Source of the DNA: Takakia lepidozioides
Lineage: Eukaryota; Streptophyta; Takakiopsida; Takakiales; Takakiaceae
Direction: 5' to 3'
Length of the DNA stretch: 64,000 nt
Assembly: GCA_030704615.1 (NCBI GenBank)
Contig: CM060732.1
Coordinates: forward strand, 82,235,171 to 82,299,170
The translations under genes were made by a program, and so were the position numbers. The notes under the pieces are model-generated. The model searched no databases and was not told where the DNA came from. It saw only the letters and a program-made list of their open reading frames with translations. Shown one piece after another: positions 49,901-57,904 of the stretch. Position 1 is the first letter of the stretch. The number at the start of each line of letters is the position of its first letter.

Positions 49901-51613
49901 ATTTCCAAAAATATTCTCACTGCAACTCTCCACGCCAAGACAAACATCCCTGGATATCAACCCCCTCCCATGATACCGCCACCAATCATCTCATCTTGCT
50001 TGCCCAGCCACATCAATGACCCACCTCCAACACCCCTTAGATCCAACAGTCCCCCACACGCCCCCTTCTCCCAGCAAGCACACGCACTCAACATACTCTC
50101 CTGGAATGTAGGGTCACTTGCTACCAGCATTCAAAGCCTTATCCATCTAACGGACTCTACACCTCCGCATATCATTCTATTACAAGAAACTAAACTCAAC
50201 ACACATGGCCCTAACAACTCCTACATCAACAATCTCCTTCCAGCCTACTATTTGCTATATGGCAGTTCCTTCACAGCCACACAATGCCTACTTAGACGCT
50301 CCGCGCCATATCATCCCATTCGGGGCAGAGTGGCTTTTGGTATCCTTCGCACACATCACTCCCCTAGTACCACGGTCAAAATACCTGTTGCTCTCTCCCT
50401 CCGATCACACCTTCAAATCATCAAACTACACCTCCCAGCTATCCCTCCCATTATCTTTATCCACTTGTACATGCCCTCACATGCCGAAGATCTCCCCTTG
50501 ATCCATAATATCCTATTTACCATCTCTAACACACTCACACAATTCTCCAACCAATCCCAGCACTACATCCTAGCAGGCGATTTCAACAGGGACATTGCCC
50601 TCATAGGCCACACATACAATGGTGTTCACAAACCTCCATCCCCCGTTGACCATGAATGGGCAAAATTCACTCACTCACACTGCCTCCATTATATACCGGT
50701 CGATCACCATTACTCCAGACAAGGTGGACTTAACTACTCATCCCTCAATCTTCTTGATGGTTTCTACTTCAAGACACAAAATGACATCCCCTCATATCTC
50801 AACAGCCATGTACACATTAATAGTTTATGCAATTCAGACCATTATCCCGTCTCAGTCACCATCCCAGCATCCATCATCCCCTTTCGACCTATCCCACCTA
50901 TACATGTTCCACCGCCGCAATCTAGAATCTTATCCCCATTTCCCCACAATAACATAATCGCCTTTCTAAAACACTCCCAGCCAACATTCTTACACCTCAT
51001 GCTAAGACTCTCCGATATACTCTCCAAAGCAAACCTCGTGCAGTCCCCTGACAAAGCATGGAACGACGCCGAGACCATACTCACGACTTCAATGCAAGAA
51101 ATGACCAAAAGTGTGATTGCCACCTGCTCTGCCCCCCCTGAAATCCCACAAACTGCACGCTCAAAACAAAATGGTGGCTACCTTACCCGTACTCAAAAAC
51201 GTATATGGACATCACATCTTAACACCTACCACACGATCAGGCGTGCCCTTGCTATTATACCCACCACTACCCCCATTCACCAGAGGAACAACTGGACATC
51301 GGATCCACGGATCACTTGCCTAAATACCTTAACAACGTGTCAAGCACTAATGTCACCACCTGCCAATCCCTATTCCAAAATGGACAACTGCTCTCTCCAA
51401 AGTTGGCAGATATGCCAAAAAAGCCGCTTACAATATTACCAAACAACCACCGATGCCGTCCAACTAATAGGAAACATCTACACAAACAACACTACTGAAT
51501 ACTTTGGCACATACTATGGCTCCACCCCGCCTATCCCCATCCTTCGTGGAACTATCCAAGGTGACACCTTAAGCCCCTACCTATTCATTATCTTCCTAGA
51601 ACCCCTACTTTGA
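43901..51613 (+). CDS. 2570-codon open frame: PPR-like repeats, 2A-like motif, endonuclease, partial RT
   Basis: A 7.7-kb frame with no stop until TGA at 51611. In order: an unrecognised segment to about 45,080; PLS-type PPR-like repeats (about 45,080-46,190 and 46,881-47,740), many shortened but all in frame; short tandem repeats (48,290-48,630); an unrecognised Pro/His-rich part; the 2A-like GDIHPNPGP at 49,331-49,357; an AP-endonuclease (about 50,090-50,880: ILSWNVGSLA, LLQETKLN, AGDFNRD, NSDHYPV); and RT motif B (RGTIQGDTLSPYLF) at 51,546-51,590. RT motif A and earlier motifs are missing, so the copy is deleted. The low G content of the 3' part makes stops rare, so openness alone is weak evidence of a single protein. 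The likeliest reading is a PPR-derived sequence next to a LINE, joined in frame. A fused retroelement protein is the interesting alternative. Confidence 0.5.
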   Translation: MLGVQIAYPHSQLHFPGLLFTFMFFSWQVVRAGTAWVCNTLSTSHTSHSSKDRAKKMIDIYQQGGRKIAFVTTNKAQLTATPFNSHFRLLLGATLYVLSWICCAHCTQHENHTKIVLQQPAIMQVPWNECNLTISILLNAEGLDTFDDARCVDKNWVANTILPNASAKRYAAATDRIGFGAAQLLLLAPHDTVLKPRYPCLSRFPNVMSKPKHSRPANVFCFIPAQAHCNFLMMGKPLKCFSGGSYSRRRDQLYLCLSLEVVGGWSYSCNNSKSPTFVICNFQDRHLPRRIQKMECGWVAAPARDKDSIPANTDLSFDDGAQVSPSGPANALAAQLHVHTHSTVNLLPRFNGMRFHLLAKTHFVLPRTRASVFCYPALHGLDDYSILSRVHAAHAAIMRAEIESDIMSDTALVDMFAICGSINDARQVDDNMRLQNVASWNVMITGYACYGCGRKALEVYEQLIKKGVTFAYGLNAWASLAALKEAHTDIKNAGIVLGYAQYGYAATLQIAAAGASQDAIKLGKYVPLPPQQKRQARLNGHVKAEVVTHVVETYDQVMVEGMKPNHIASVCICNACANLAALVKLKVVHVDIIKAGAVPNVILNTAQAALEKGKEAHGDIVRAGIVPTVILKYTLVVTYAKYEEAQGVFDTTAERDVVSWNVTLIGYAQQGRDMEALETYDQMLGEGVKPDHNTFMCIYNTCASMAALEKGKEVHGDIFRTRIVPKVTLNSTLVAMYVKCRCIDDEKGVFNRLETAPADMYAKCESMKDACQATAANSVTPVLRQRAPLLPADVQLNPPAPLCGLTCTCPATLRKGEEVHDGVILAQKTPNISLETALADRFAKYGSVQSWLPQQRVHGLVNDHPCMATNHHLQLPAFRSSGTVRGCSHPPAAAPNQPASPPKSSILWQFHTISRPLPTTSLLPSSNSPPADVAHQTENPDTPPCSKSAHLLELYLSLKQRRIVGQLNYQDSDELVVLWNYAKAADKWAAPAGGAVVVPNVTLHTALADLGKGKVVHGDIFRAGIVPTVTLNNTMVDMYTKCGCIEDAKGVFDTMAERDMMSWNAMLAGSVVAVPNVILHTALAHLEKGKEAQGDISRAETVPTIILNNILVDMYAKCFDVSVPNAILHTAPADLDKGNEVHGDIFRAGIVPAVTLNNTLVDMYAKYGRIEDAKEVFDTMVERDLVVWNALPAGIAVVVPNVTVHIALADLEKGKEVHGDIFKAGIVPTVILNNALVDMSAKCECIEDAKGVFDTLAERDGGSWNAMLVGFAWQGRGMEALPSTAPTYPTTLASSHKQQMNFPLPQRPLTYREPSHLISSSWSLPSFFLVNCPLNPYPMSSLHDLQLLCYGLLTNHMWRSNLLQAQLHRMSIPEYLTRGKYNSQAGYFPSVDHSALLVSSPQATWVHWLSRFQTILHTCYYPHTIVHNDFYSMLLLNSHKCYFSNDCHSIHYHSLFDIRSYWLPQENATSEKCYLWKMLPLENATFGNCYLGKMLPLGKDYLRKMLPRENATSLYCYPYYFQTILHHDLYPLFSLKTILHHDLYPLFSLKTILHHDLHSLFSFKTIRHRDLHSLFSYNDIYKIHYHHYGTHLLSEAYHPSSINYILSQIPRYQRLSVCETIGSYKNLHYYFHPCPPKHTTPLHIPFTHNRHLTQLQDFSSVPLPELIHPWMSSTYPLSPTLVNYILSTHHTPIFNFYPHHESSCTTNLLHDPQTNPHTNPHAIPSPPHTNATSSTSTHYANTNSTPLIHFLHNYPPRTPTPHPLKIQLITHYSHGRYHQRPLASKHSSHHPPSHFKSYLLAYETLTLLHCGDIHPNPGPYTITSIINKLPKDHKDRYKLYFQTDTVTLVPAYHHLSDHFSPFLPNPPTNNRKPTHPIVTFGIPTCEHPSLVTATHKLSTYPPQHLLLSLIVVISPIPSICNDYFRTQPDIHIRLLLQQLHELPTLPHRYLAPPHYLHNLHESLDLLQAKPGVVHKILGEHLVHPTAIILELETLTNKFPFISKNILTATLHAKTNIPGYQPPPMIPPPIISSCLPSHINDPPPTPLRSNSPPHAPFSQQAHALNILSWNVGSLATSIQSLIHLTDSTPPHIILLQETKLNTHGPNNSYINNLLPAYYLLYGSSFTATQCLLRRSAPYHPIRGRVAFGILRTHHSPSTTVKIPVALSLRSHLQIIKLHLPAIPPIIFIHLYMPSHAEDLPLIHNILFTISNTLTQFSNQSQHYILAGDFNRDIALIGHTYNGVHKPPSPVDHEWAKFTHSHCLHYIPVDHHYSRQGGLNYSSLNLLDGFYFKTQNDIPSYLNSHVHINSLCNSDHYPVSVTIPASIIPFRPIPPIHVPPPQSRILSPFPHNNIIAFLKHSQPTFLHLMLRLSDILSKANLVQSPDKAWNDAETILTTSMQEMTKSVIATCSAPPEIPQTARSKQNGGYLTRTQKRIWTSHLNTYHTIRRALAIIPTTTPIHQRNNWTSDPRITCLNTLTTCQALMSPPANPYSKMDNCSLQSWQICQKSRLQYYQTTTDAVQLIGNIYTNNTTEYFGTYYGSTPPIPILRGTIQGDTLSPYLFIIFLEPLL
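45080..46190 (+). repeat. PPR-like coding segment, irregular
   Basis: Characteristic PLS-class PPR phrases occur: TALVDMFAICGSINDARQV, NVASWNVMITGYACYGCGRKALEVYEQ, RDVVSWNVTLIGYAQQGRDMEALETYDQMLGEGVKPDHNTF and ALEKGKEVHGDIFR. Many motifs are cut short. In other plants such proteins bind organellar RNA and act in editing and splicing. No E or DYW tail and no clear transit peptide are seen, so this looks like PPR-derived sequence rather than an ordinary PPR gene. Confidence 0.6.
46881..47720 (+). repeat. Four tandem PPR-like cassettes (about 74 codons each)
   Basis: Four units begin with V-PN-(V/A)-(T/I)-(L/V)-H-(T/I)-A near 46,885, 47,119, 47,266 and 47,491. Each runs through LEKGKEVHGDIFRAGIVP and NNTLVDMYAKCGCIEDA toward FDTMAERD and WNAMLAG. 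The second unit is shortened but stays in frame. At DNA level the units are very similar, so they arose by recent tandem duplication. Reading frame is preserved across all unit joins. Confidence 0.75.
48298..48445 (+). repeat. Tandem repeat of about 15 bp (ggaaaatgctacctt)
   Basis: About ten imperfect units of ggaaaatgctacctt lie in a row. In the open frame they are read as ENATS/KCYLWKMLPL-type repeats, and length changes have kept the frame open. Confidence 0.8.
48465..48632 (+). repeat. 42-bp tandem repeat, four copies
   Basis: Units start at 48,465, 48,507, 48,549 and 48,591, an exact 42-base period. The first two are identical and the later two diverge slightly. Each encodes the 14-residue phrase KTILHHDLYPLFSL or a variant. 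A degenerate related unit lies near 48,155-48,215. Confidence 0.88.
49331..49357 (+). other. 2A-like ribosome-skipping motif GDIHPNPGP
   Basis: The frame reads TLTLLHCGDIHPNPGP. The 2A consensus is D-(V/I)-E-x-N-P-G-P; here all positions match except Glu, which is His. Related motifs are known in animal and trypanosome non-LTR retrotransposons, often near the start of the endonuclease/RT polyprotein. Here it lies about 250 codons before the endonuclease. Activity with His in place of Glu is uncertain. Confidence 0.65.
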
Positions 51614-52942
51614 TCGCTAGCTCGAGGCAAGCTTGGATATCACTACAAAACCTCATCAAGTGACATCTCAGCTACAGCATATGCAGACGAGCTAGCCATC
51701 CTGGCACATAAACCACAACACCTCAACCGACAAGTTAATAAACTACTCTGATTCAACCTATGGTCAGGCATGGAACTCAGCTTACACAAGTGCGCCATCA
51801 CAGCCGCCACACATCATAGTCGGCTCACCAAAACTGCCATAGCCTCACATTGTAAACTCTATGTACACTACCAAAACGCACCCTTCCCCTTCCTAGGACC
51901 AGACGAGCCATACACTTACTTAGGCATACAACTCGTTCCCTCCCTTACTTGGCATATCCAAAAAGAATCTACATCATCCAAACTCATTACCAAAAGTATT
52001 GCCTTGCTTAAATCCCTAATTGCCATTCGACCAAAACTATCAATCATTCAATGAGTACTACAAACACAAATTCAATATTCGTTCCACACCGCACCCTTCT
52101 CCTTATCAGACATCAAAAAACTTGATAAAAGTATTATCCAGCTAACAAAACGTGTATGTGGTCTACAAACTAGCACCCCCAATGCCCTCACACAAGTACC
52201 TACGGACCACTACGGCATTGGTTCAAGCCCATTAATCATCTCATATGTTCGAACATTAGGCACCTAATTAAAAGAAGCACTCAATGATCCTGGGCGTCTA
52301 GGTATCATTTATCAGGGACTTCTCAAATACCTTGCATCTAAATACAATGGCATATACTCATTATCATCCCTGCACCCACAAGCCTGCCTACACTCCCCCA
52401 CTGCACGCACACTACTCATCCTGTGTCAAATGAAAATTAGCATACAAACTGATCTGCCTGACTATCCTAATGCCTCATCACCCTTAGAACGCGCATGGCT
52501 TACAAGCCCTTCTCTACCACAGTTTGACATTTCTTATCCCAAACAAAAGGTTTCCCTCCTCACATATTTCAAAGAACAACACATCACCACCCTCACCCAA
52601 CTTACTACCGCCACTGGCCATAGACTTTTAAAACCTAGCGAATTCACTCTTAAATTCTCTCGAGCCACGACCAAAACCAATTGCTACCTACATCATTTTC
52701 GTACCCTCTTCTGCCATCCCTCGACCGCCTGCACTCTACAATGTGACCTCCCATGTCTCTACTATCCGCATACGGCTCAAGACCTGCTCCCCCAGTACCG
52801 TTCTACCCCTACTACCTCCATCTACCAAACACTCCAAACGACATATGCCACCAATACCCAAACAGACATAGAATCTAATTTCTCCTCTCAAGTAACTAAC
52901 ACACAACACCCTGAACCTATCCGCCACTTGCATACGCCATAA
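51614..52942 (+). pseudogene. LINE reverse transcriptase 3' part, decayed
   Basis: After the TGA at 51,611-51,613 the same reading continues as SLARGKLGYHYKTS...ATAYADELAILAHKP (motif C, second Asp replaced by Glu). It then runs on as MELSLHKCAITAATHHS, YTYLGIQLVPSLTW and on to 52,942, interrupted by TGA near 51,749, TGA at 52,052 and TAA near 52,266. At least two TGA codons sit where CGA arginine would fit the family, as expected from C-to-T decay at CpG. A frameshift precedes the chromodomain. Confidence 0.7.
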
Positions 52943-53576
52943 TCCCTCACGTGCTCGGCAAGGATCCCACATCCCCCTAACCACCGCACCATCCCCCCCA
53001 CCTTCACCACAATACGACGACAATAACAATGCTTATATCATTGAAGCTATACTAGGAGTTAAAACCCAAACGTCCATTGATGCCTTTGGAGCCACCTGCA
53101 TTGATACATACTATCACTGTCAATGGGCTGGGTACTCTTCCGCAGACAACACATGGCAGATAGAAGATGACCTCTTCGGCCGACATGACGATTGCGACCC
53201 CGAACACAATCTTGCCCTCCTCACTACCTTCCATAAACAAACCAACACCAACTATCTAACACACATGCACCAACAACACACCACTCCCGCCCAACCTACA
53301 GATAACAGATATATACACCAGCCACTCTATGCCCCCAACGTGCACATCTGCATAACTGAATGTAATCCTGACAAAGATGTCAAGCATGATCAACCTCTAA
53401 TCCACATGGGCCCCCCGCCTTTCCAACATTTACGCTCAACATGGCCGTTTCATTGGCCTCATCCCCAATACAAGACTAACGTGGCTCTGGGAGAAATACT
53501 CTACTACTACCTCATCCCCACAGTCCCTACAACCCCCGAAACAAGATTTTGCTACCAAATTATATTGGCTGGTTGA
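52926..53576 (+). pseudogene. LINE segment with a chromodomain
   Basis: The frame is open from about 52,926 to the TGA ending at 53,576. The chromodomain spans about 53,034-53,175: AYIIEAILGVKTQ...CIDTYYHCQWAGYSSADNTWQIEDDL. This fits the family pattern of an aromatic plus (V/I)E-x-IL strand, then YxV-x-W-x-GY, then NTW-x-x-(E)-x-x-L, with candidate aromatic cage residues (Tyr of AYIIE, Trp of QWAGY, Tyr/Trp downstream). Chromodomains bind methylated histone tails; in Ty3/gypsy chromoviruses they steer integration to heterochromatin. An insert of about 10 residues lies between the first two strands. The upstream join to the RT region needs a frameshift. Confidence 0.72.
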
Positions 53577-54012
53577 TCGCTACCTAAAAGACACTCCCCC
53601 CAAGAAACCACGGTCTCTCACTAAATTGGAAACAACATGTGCGCATCATACTATACCCCAAGATATTCTCTCCTTACTTATCAACACATTCCAGCTTACT
53701 CACTCATATTACTCCAACCCATTGACATGTCCTATGACATTGCCCACATTTTCTAGCCCGCACCATAGAGACTGTATCTTTGGAGCCACTGGTACTGCCA
53801 CCCACCACACCTGGGAAGGCCGGGGCCTTGCCCACCCTCCACCTGGTTCTCCTTCTCACGAAGCTCTTCAACGGGCAAAACTTGCTGCGCACTCCTCTCC
53901 TACTGCATCCACAATCCTCATCATCGCACAACAAAACACTCCTAATATCTCTCACCCTCTTCTACAACTCCCAGAAGGGGTCAATCTACTCGCCACAATT
54001 GACCCAAACTAG
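53557..54012 (+). pseudogene. LINE segment, unidentified conserved-looking domain
   Basis: The sequence runs KLYWLVDRYLKDTPPKKPRSLTKL, YYSNPLTCPMTLPTFSSPHHRDCIFGA, WEGRGLAHPP, EALQRAKLAAHSSPTASTILII, HPLLQLPEGVNLLATID. It sits between the chromodomain and RNase H, in a frame shifted relative to the chromodomain. The order of an aromatic-Ser-Asn-Pro-Leu start, D-x-x-FGA, a G-x-x-(N/H)PP loop and a following amphipathic helix is loosely like Dam-type adenine methyltransferases, with HPP in place of NPP. That is only a suggestion from pattern. It could be an RT-associated domain with no catalytic role. Confidence 0.4.
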
Positions 54013-54144
54013 CTTAAGTATATTCACACCCCTCCTCTTCCCAAATATCTCAAACGGAAGGAACCCACCCTAACCCTGATTCTACACATCCAAAACCCCC
54101 GGCATACAGCCATACCGCCATCTTTCTTTTCTCAGCTCGAATAA

Positions 54145-54730
54145 TTGCTCACCATCACTCATAAAATAAAGGCCACCATCCATTATCCAACCATCCTCTC
54201 CCACACCCATACACCCACCACATTGTCCCGGATCAAAACCAACAAAGCTTGGAACATTGCGACACCACGCCCTTCTCAGGTCACGCCAACAACACCTCTA
54301 CCCCCAATCTCTGCAATATATCAACAAAACACTATCCCCAAATATCCACTGGCCAATTCACATTACACTGACGGATCCCTCACCAAACCTAACGCAGGGT
54401 ATGGAATCTATCACGCCGGCACCAGTGAAGGCGTTGCCCTCAGGCTCCCTGGCTCTGCCACCATCCTCCGGGCTGAACTCATGGCCATTTATACGCCCTC
54501 TCTCTACTTGACACCTCCCCCCCCCCACACTATATTTTCACCGACAACCTTACCTCACTATTCCTCATTCGTAACCACATCTCCAACCCCTCTGCCCATC
54601 ATCATCACCCCGACCGCAACCTCATTGCCGCTATTGTCTAGAGGGCCATCTCCCTAGGCCACCTAGTCCATATACTCAAAGTCCGTTCGCATACTGGCAT
54701 CCATGGTAATGAAGAAGCAGACCTACTCGC
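54145..54730 (+). pseudogene. LINE RNase H domain
   Basis: RNase H residues are visible in order: Asp in HYTDGSLTK (about 54,363), Glu in ILRAELMAIY (about 54,475), Asp in FTDNL (about 54,538, in a shifted frame) and Asp in GNEEADLLAQLG (about 54,715). A TAG near 54,639 and one frameshift break it. RNase H removes the RNA strand of the RNA-DNA hybrid. It is present in only some LINE clades, including several plant L1-like and I-like groups. Confidence 0.72.
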
Positions 54731-55032
54731 CCAACTCGGCGCCTCCCAACCCATAGTTGAACCCTCGAACGACCCTATTCACATCGCCCACACCCATCCT
54801 TTCTGGTTCATACACCCCGTTCCAGACCCACGTGCACCCAGACCAGTCCGAAACCTCCTGACCACTCTGACCAGAGAAGCAAATAAACAAGCGGCAGCCT
54901 CCATCAGCCATACCAAAGTACACATCCAAAAATGGACTCAATCCAATGTACTACACCATAAACTCTCCAATCATTTCTGGCTAACCAAAACCACTACCGA
55001 CGCACAAATCCGACAAACACTCAAATTCCGAT

Positions 55033-55763
55033 ATGCCCAATACATGGGCCACCAGCGCAAACACATCTTCTGGTCACATCTGTTCCCATCCCCATACTGC
55101 CCGTTATATGCAACCACCCACCAAGCTCGTGACACTTGGCCACATCTCCTCAGCCAATGTACACACCCAGTTATACATGGCTTACATATCACGCGTCATA
55201 ACCAGGCAGTCTGGCACCTCCACAAGCTCTTTCTAAAACGTGTTGAAACCCATTGGTTCTCGCTCATGAATGCAGGCACCTACCAGGGACGGCCACCCGA
55301 CCACACAGTACCACCGTGGCTACTACCATGCATATGTACCCAAACACCATGCTCATGCCCCGCTCGACTTTGCCCGGACATACTCCTCGTCCAAGGTCTA
55401 CCTATCAACACTTTACCCCCCACCTCACCATCCCCACAACTCACCATCCATTTCATTGAATTCACATTTTGCCACGATCGTTATCCAAATGATTCAATCT
55501 TAGAAAAACGGCAAAAATATGCCCCGCTTATCTTTGCACTCCGAAGGCGTGGCTGGAAAACCGGCCCATTAACTGTCATCACAGCCGGCACTCGAGGTGG
55601 CATTCATAACACCAATATCACGGACATACACGATAACTTCCAAATTCCCATTCTTCCCATCCACAAATGTTTCAAAGAAATCCATCTCACAACACTCCGT
55701 TCACTCACAGCTATTATCACCAACAAACGCCAACTGGAATCCGGCACTTCAAACGCACCTTAG
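55033..55763 (+). pseudogene. LINE C-terminal region with zinc-knuckle-like motif
   Basis: The frame is open to 55,763. KFRYAQYMGHQRKHIFW, CPLY...HQARDTWPHLLSQCTHPVIH resembles the zf-RVT knuckle seen at RT C-termini, with Tyr in place of one expected Cys. It is followed by a conserved-looking tail (EKRQKYAPLIFALRRRGWKTGPLTVITAGTRGGIH). Such knuckles bind nucleic acid in intact elements. Confidence 0.6.
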
Positions 55764-56122
55764 GTCCCCCGGGATACCCCTGGGTACCCAGGGGTACCCT
55801 CGCCCCCTCTATTCTTAGCGGTCACCTGGTGTCCTCCTGGACACTTTTTGTTATAGGGCCCACCCCCGAAAGGGGGCAGTAGCCGCAAGGCGAAGTGGCT
55901 CTTAGTTACGCCGGCCTCGGCCGGAGTCTTCTCTCTCTCTCTCCCAAACATGCGGGTCTCTAGATACATAGGGGATTGCACACCGGGCACTGTGGAATTT
56001 TTTTTACTTAGATGACATTGGACACTTGGGCCAACGGCAAAAGCTACCCTAGAGGTTGCATTTGGGCCTCGACATAGGAGACCCACTCTGATACATAGGG
56101 GATTGCACACTGGGCTTAGATG

Positions 56123-56538
56123 GGCCTCGACATAGGAGATGCACATGGGAGATGTCAAAGTTGGAGGCATAGGAGATTGCACTTAGGCTTAGATGACATT
56201 GGACACTTGGGCCAACGGCGCAGGCTATCCTATCAATACATGAAGCGAGACGTTTGTTTTGTTTTGTTTTGTAGCGTCGTTGAGATCTCCCAAACCGCGG
56301 CCCCAACGCGGGTGCTTGGTGCCGTTGGAAAGCCCTCGATGAGGAGGGGTGCACCGACTTGGTCTCATGATTTTTGGACAAGCGGTAAGGAAGATGTGGA
56401 ATTCCAAGTGCTTTGGGTCGCTGGAAATTCACAAAAAATAGCAAAAATGGCAAAGTGGGCATTCCTGGGACAATGGTTGGAGCCTCGAGGGGAGAGATAT
56501 CAAGGGAAAGGTCTCCGGTTCAAATCTGGTCGTAGGCT
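56123..56538 (+). repeat. Right copy of the recent 415-bp direct duplication
   Basis: It is 416 bases and about 98-99% identical to 42,153-42,567, in the same orientation about 14 kb away. It contains a SINE-like element from its (TTTTG)n tract (about 56,253) to the B-box (56,517-56,526). Confidence 0.85.
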
Positions 56539-56576
56539 TTGTGGAAAAAAAACTTACTTAGATGATATTGGGCCAT

Positions 56577-56698
56577 TGGAAATTTGGGAAAAATAGCAAA
56601 GTGGTCAATCCCGGGAGAATGGTTGGAGCCTTGACGGGAGAGACAACAAGGGAGAGGTCTCCGGTTCAAATCTGGTTATAGGCTATGTGGGAAAAAAA
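56577..56698. repeat. SINE-like repeat, partial copy (tRNA-like half)
   Basis: This fragment carries only the gggaaaaatagcaaagtgg to ggttcaaatctgg part and the A-run. It has the same ATGGTTGGAGCC and GGTTCAAATC boxes as the longer copies. Confidence 0.6.
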
Positions 56699-57071
56699 AT
56701 GATTAGATATGGTTAAATCATTAGACTTAGATGACTTAGATGACAGTGGACACTTGGGCCAATGGCAGAGGCTACCCTAGAGGTCGCACTTCGGCCTCAC
56801 TTAGAGATCTTGCACTTGGCCTTTAGATGACACTGGGCCAAGGGCACAAGCTATCCTAGAGGTCGCATTTGAGCCTCGACATAGGAGACACAATTGTATA
56901 TATAGGGGATAGCACTTGGAGATATCAAGGGAAATGAGACAAATCTGGTCGTAGGCTTTGTGGAACGAAAATGATTGGATATGGCTTGCTTCATATATTG
57001 ATGCACTTGGACTTAGATGACATTGGACACTTGGGCCAACGACACAGGCTATCCTATCAATATATGAAGCG

Positions 57072-57290
57072 AGACGTTTGTTTTGTTTTGTTTTGTTTGT
57101 TTTATTTGTAGCGTCGCTGAGATCTCCCAAACCGCGGGGCCCTAGCCCCGGTGCTTGGCGCCATTGGAAAGCCCTCGATGAGGAGGGGTGCACCGGCTTG
57201 GTCCCATGGTTTTTGGACCCGCGGTGTGGGAGATATTGAATTTCAAGTACTTTTGGTCTCTAGAAATTCGGGAAAAATAGCAAAGTGGGC
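57072..57290 (-). repeat. SINE-like repeat copy (truncated)
   Basis: It has an expanded (TTTTG)n/(TTTG)n tract followed by the gcgtcgctgagatctccc and gaggaggggtgcaccgg blocks, ending near gcaaagtgggctttcctgg without the tRNA-like part. A partial second piece follows at about 57,320-57,440. Confidence 0.6.
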
Positions 57291-57904
57291 TTTCCTGGAG
57301 CAGTGATTGGGCCTTCACGTGGGAGATTTGGAATTTCAAGTACTTTTGGTCGCTGGAAATTCGCAAAAACTAGCAAAGTGGATATATCAATATACGAAGC
57401 CTTAAGAGGGGAGATTGCAAAAATAGCAAAGTGGGCTTTGGGATTGCACTTGGACTTTGGTGACATTGGACATGACTGGAGGTCGCACTTGGGCCTCTAC
57501 ATGGGAGACGTACATGGATACATAGGAGATTGCAATTTGGGCTTAGATTTCAATTCTTCACACATGGGCCAATGACACACGCTACCCTAGATCTCCCAAA
57601 TAGTGGGGTCTTTGGATACATAGGGGATTGCACTTGGACATAGAAGACAATGGAGTACACTTGGGCCAATGGCACAGACTACCCTAGTTTCTTATGTATC
57701 CAAGTGGGTCTCCTATTTCGAGGCCCAAGTGCGACCTCTAGTGTAGCCTATAACGTTGGCCCATGTGTGAAGAATTGAAATCTAAGCCCAAGTGCAACCT
57801 TTTATTCATGTATCCAAGTGCATCTCCAATGTACAAGCCCAAGTGTCCAATATCATCTAAGTCCAAGTGCAATCCCATATCTGATCATTTTTTATTTTTA
57901 TTTT

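Larger units (their letters stand above)
48140..55928 (+). mobile_element. Large non-LTR retrotransposon carrying a chromodomain and RNase H
   Basis: The order of parts is: CA-rich 5' part with tandem repeats; 2A-like motif; AP-endonuclease; reverse transcriptase remnant (motif B; motif C as AYADELAIL near 51,678); RT-connection sequence; chromodomain (about 53,034-53,175); an unrecognised domain (53,560-54,010); RNase H (54,365-54,730); a zinc-knuckle-like segment (55,030-55,200); and a conserved C-terminus ending at the stop at 55,761-55,763. The 3' end is placed at the 44-bp block shared with the left edge of the window. The 5' end is not defined. Several in-frame stops, frameshifts, the loss of RT motif A and YADE in place of YADD show that this copy is dead. 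Confidence 0.75.
55940..57890. repeat. Right mosaic of ggcctcgacataggagac-type repeats
   Basis: It has the same short blocks as 41,623-43,160, mostly forward up to about 57,680 and reversed from there to 57,890, with several SINE-like copies embedded. No gene is supported here. Confidence 0.75.

Noticed and set aside
42153-56538. Long terminal repeats of an LTR retrotransposon
   Set aside because: The 415-bp direct repeats contain mosaic and SINE-like sequence, with no TG...CA ends, primer-binding site, polypurine tract, protease or integrase between them.
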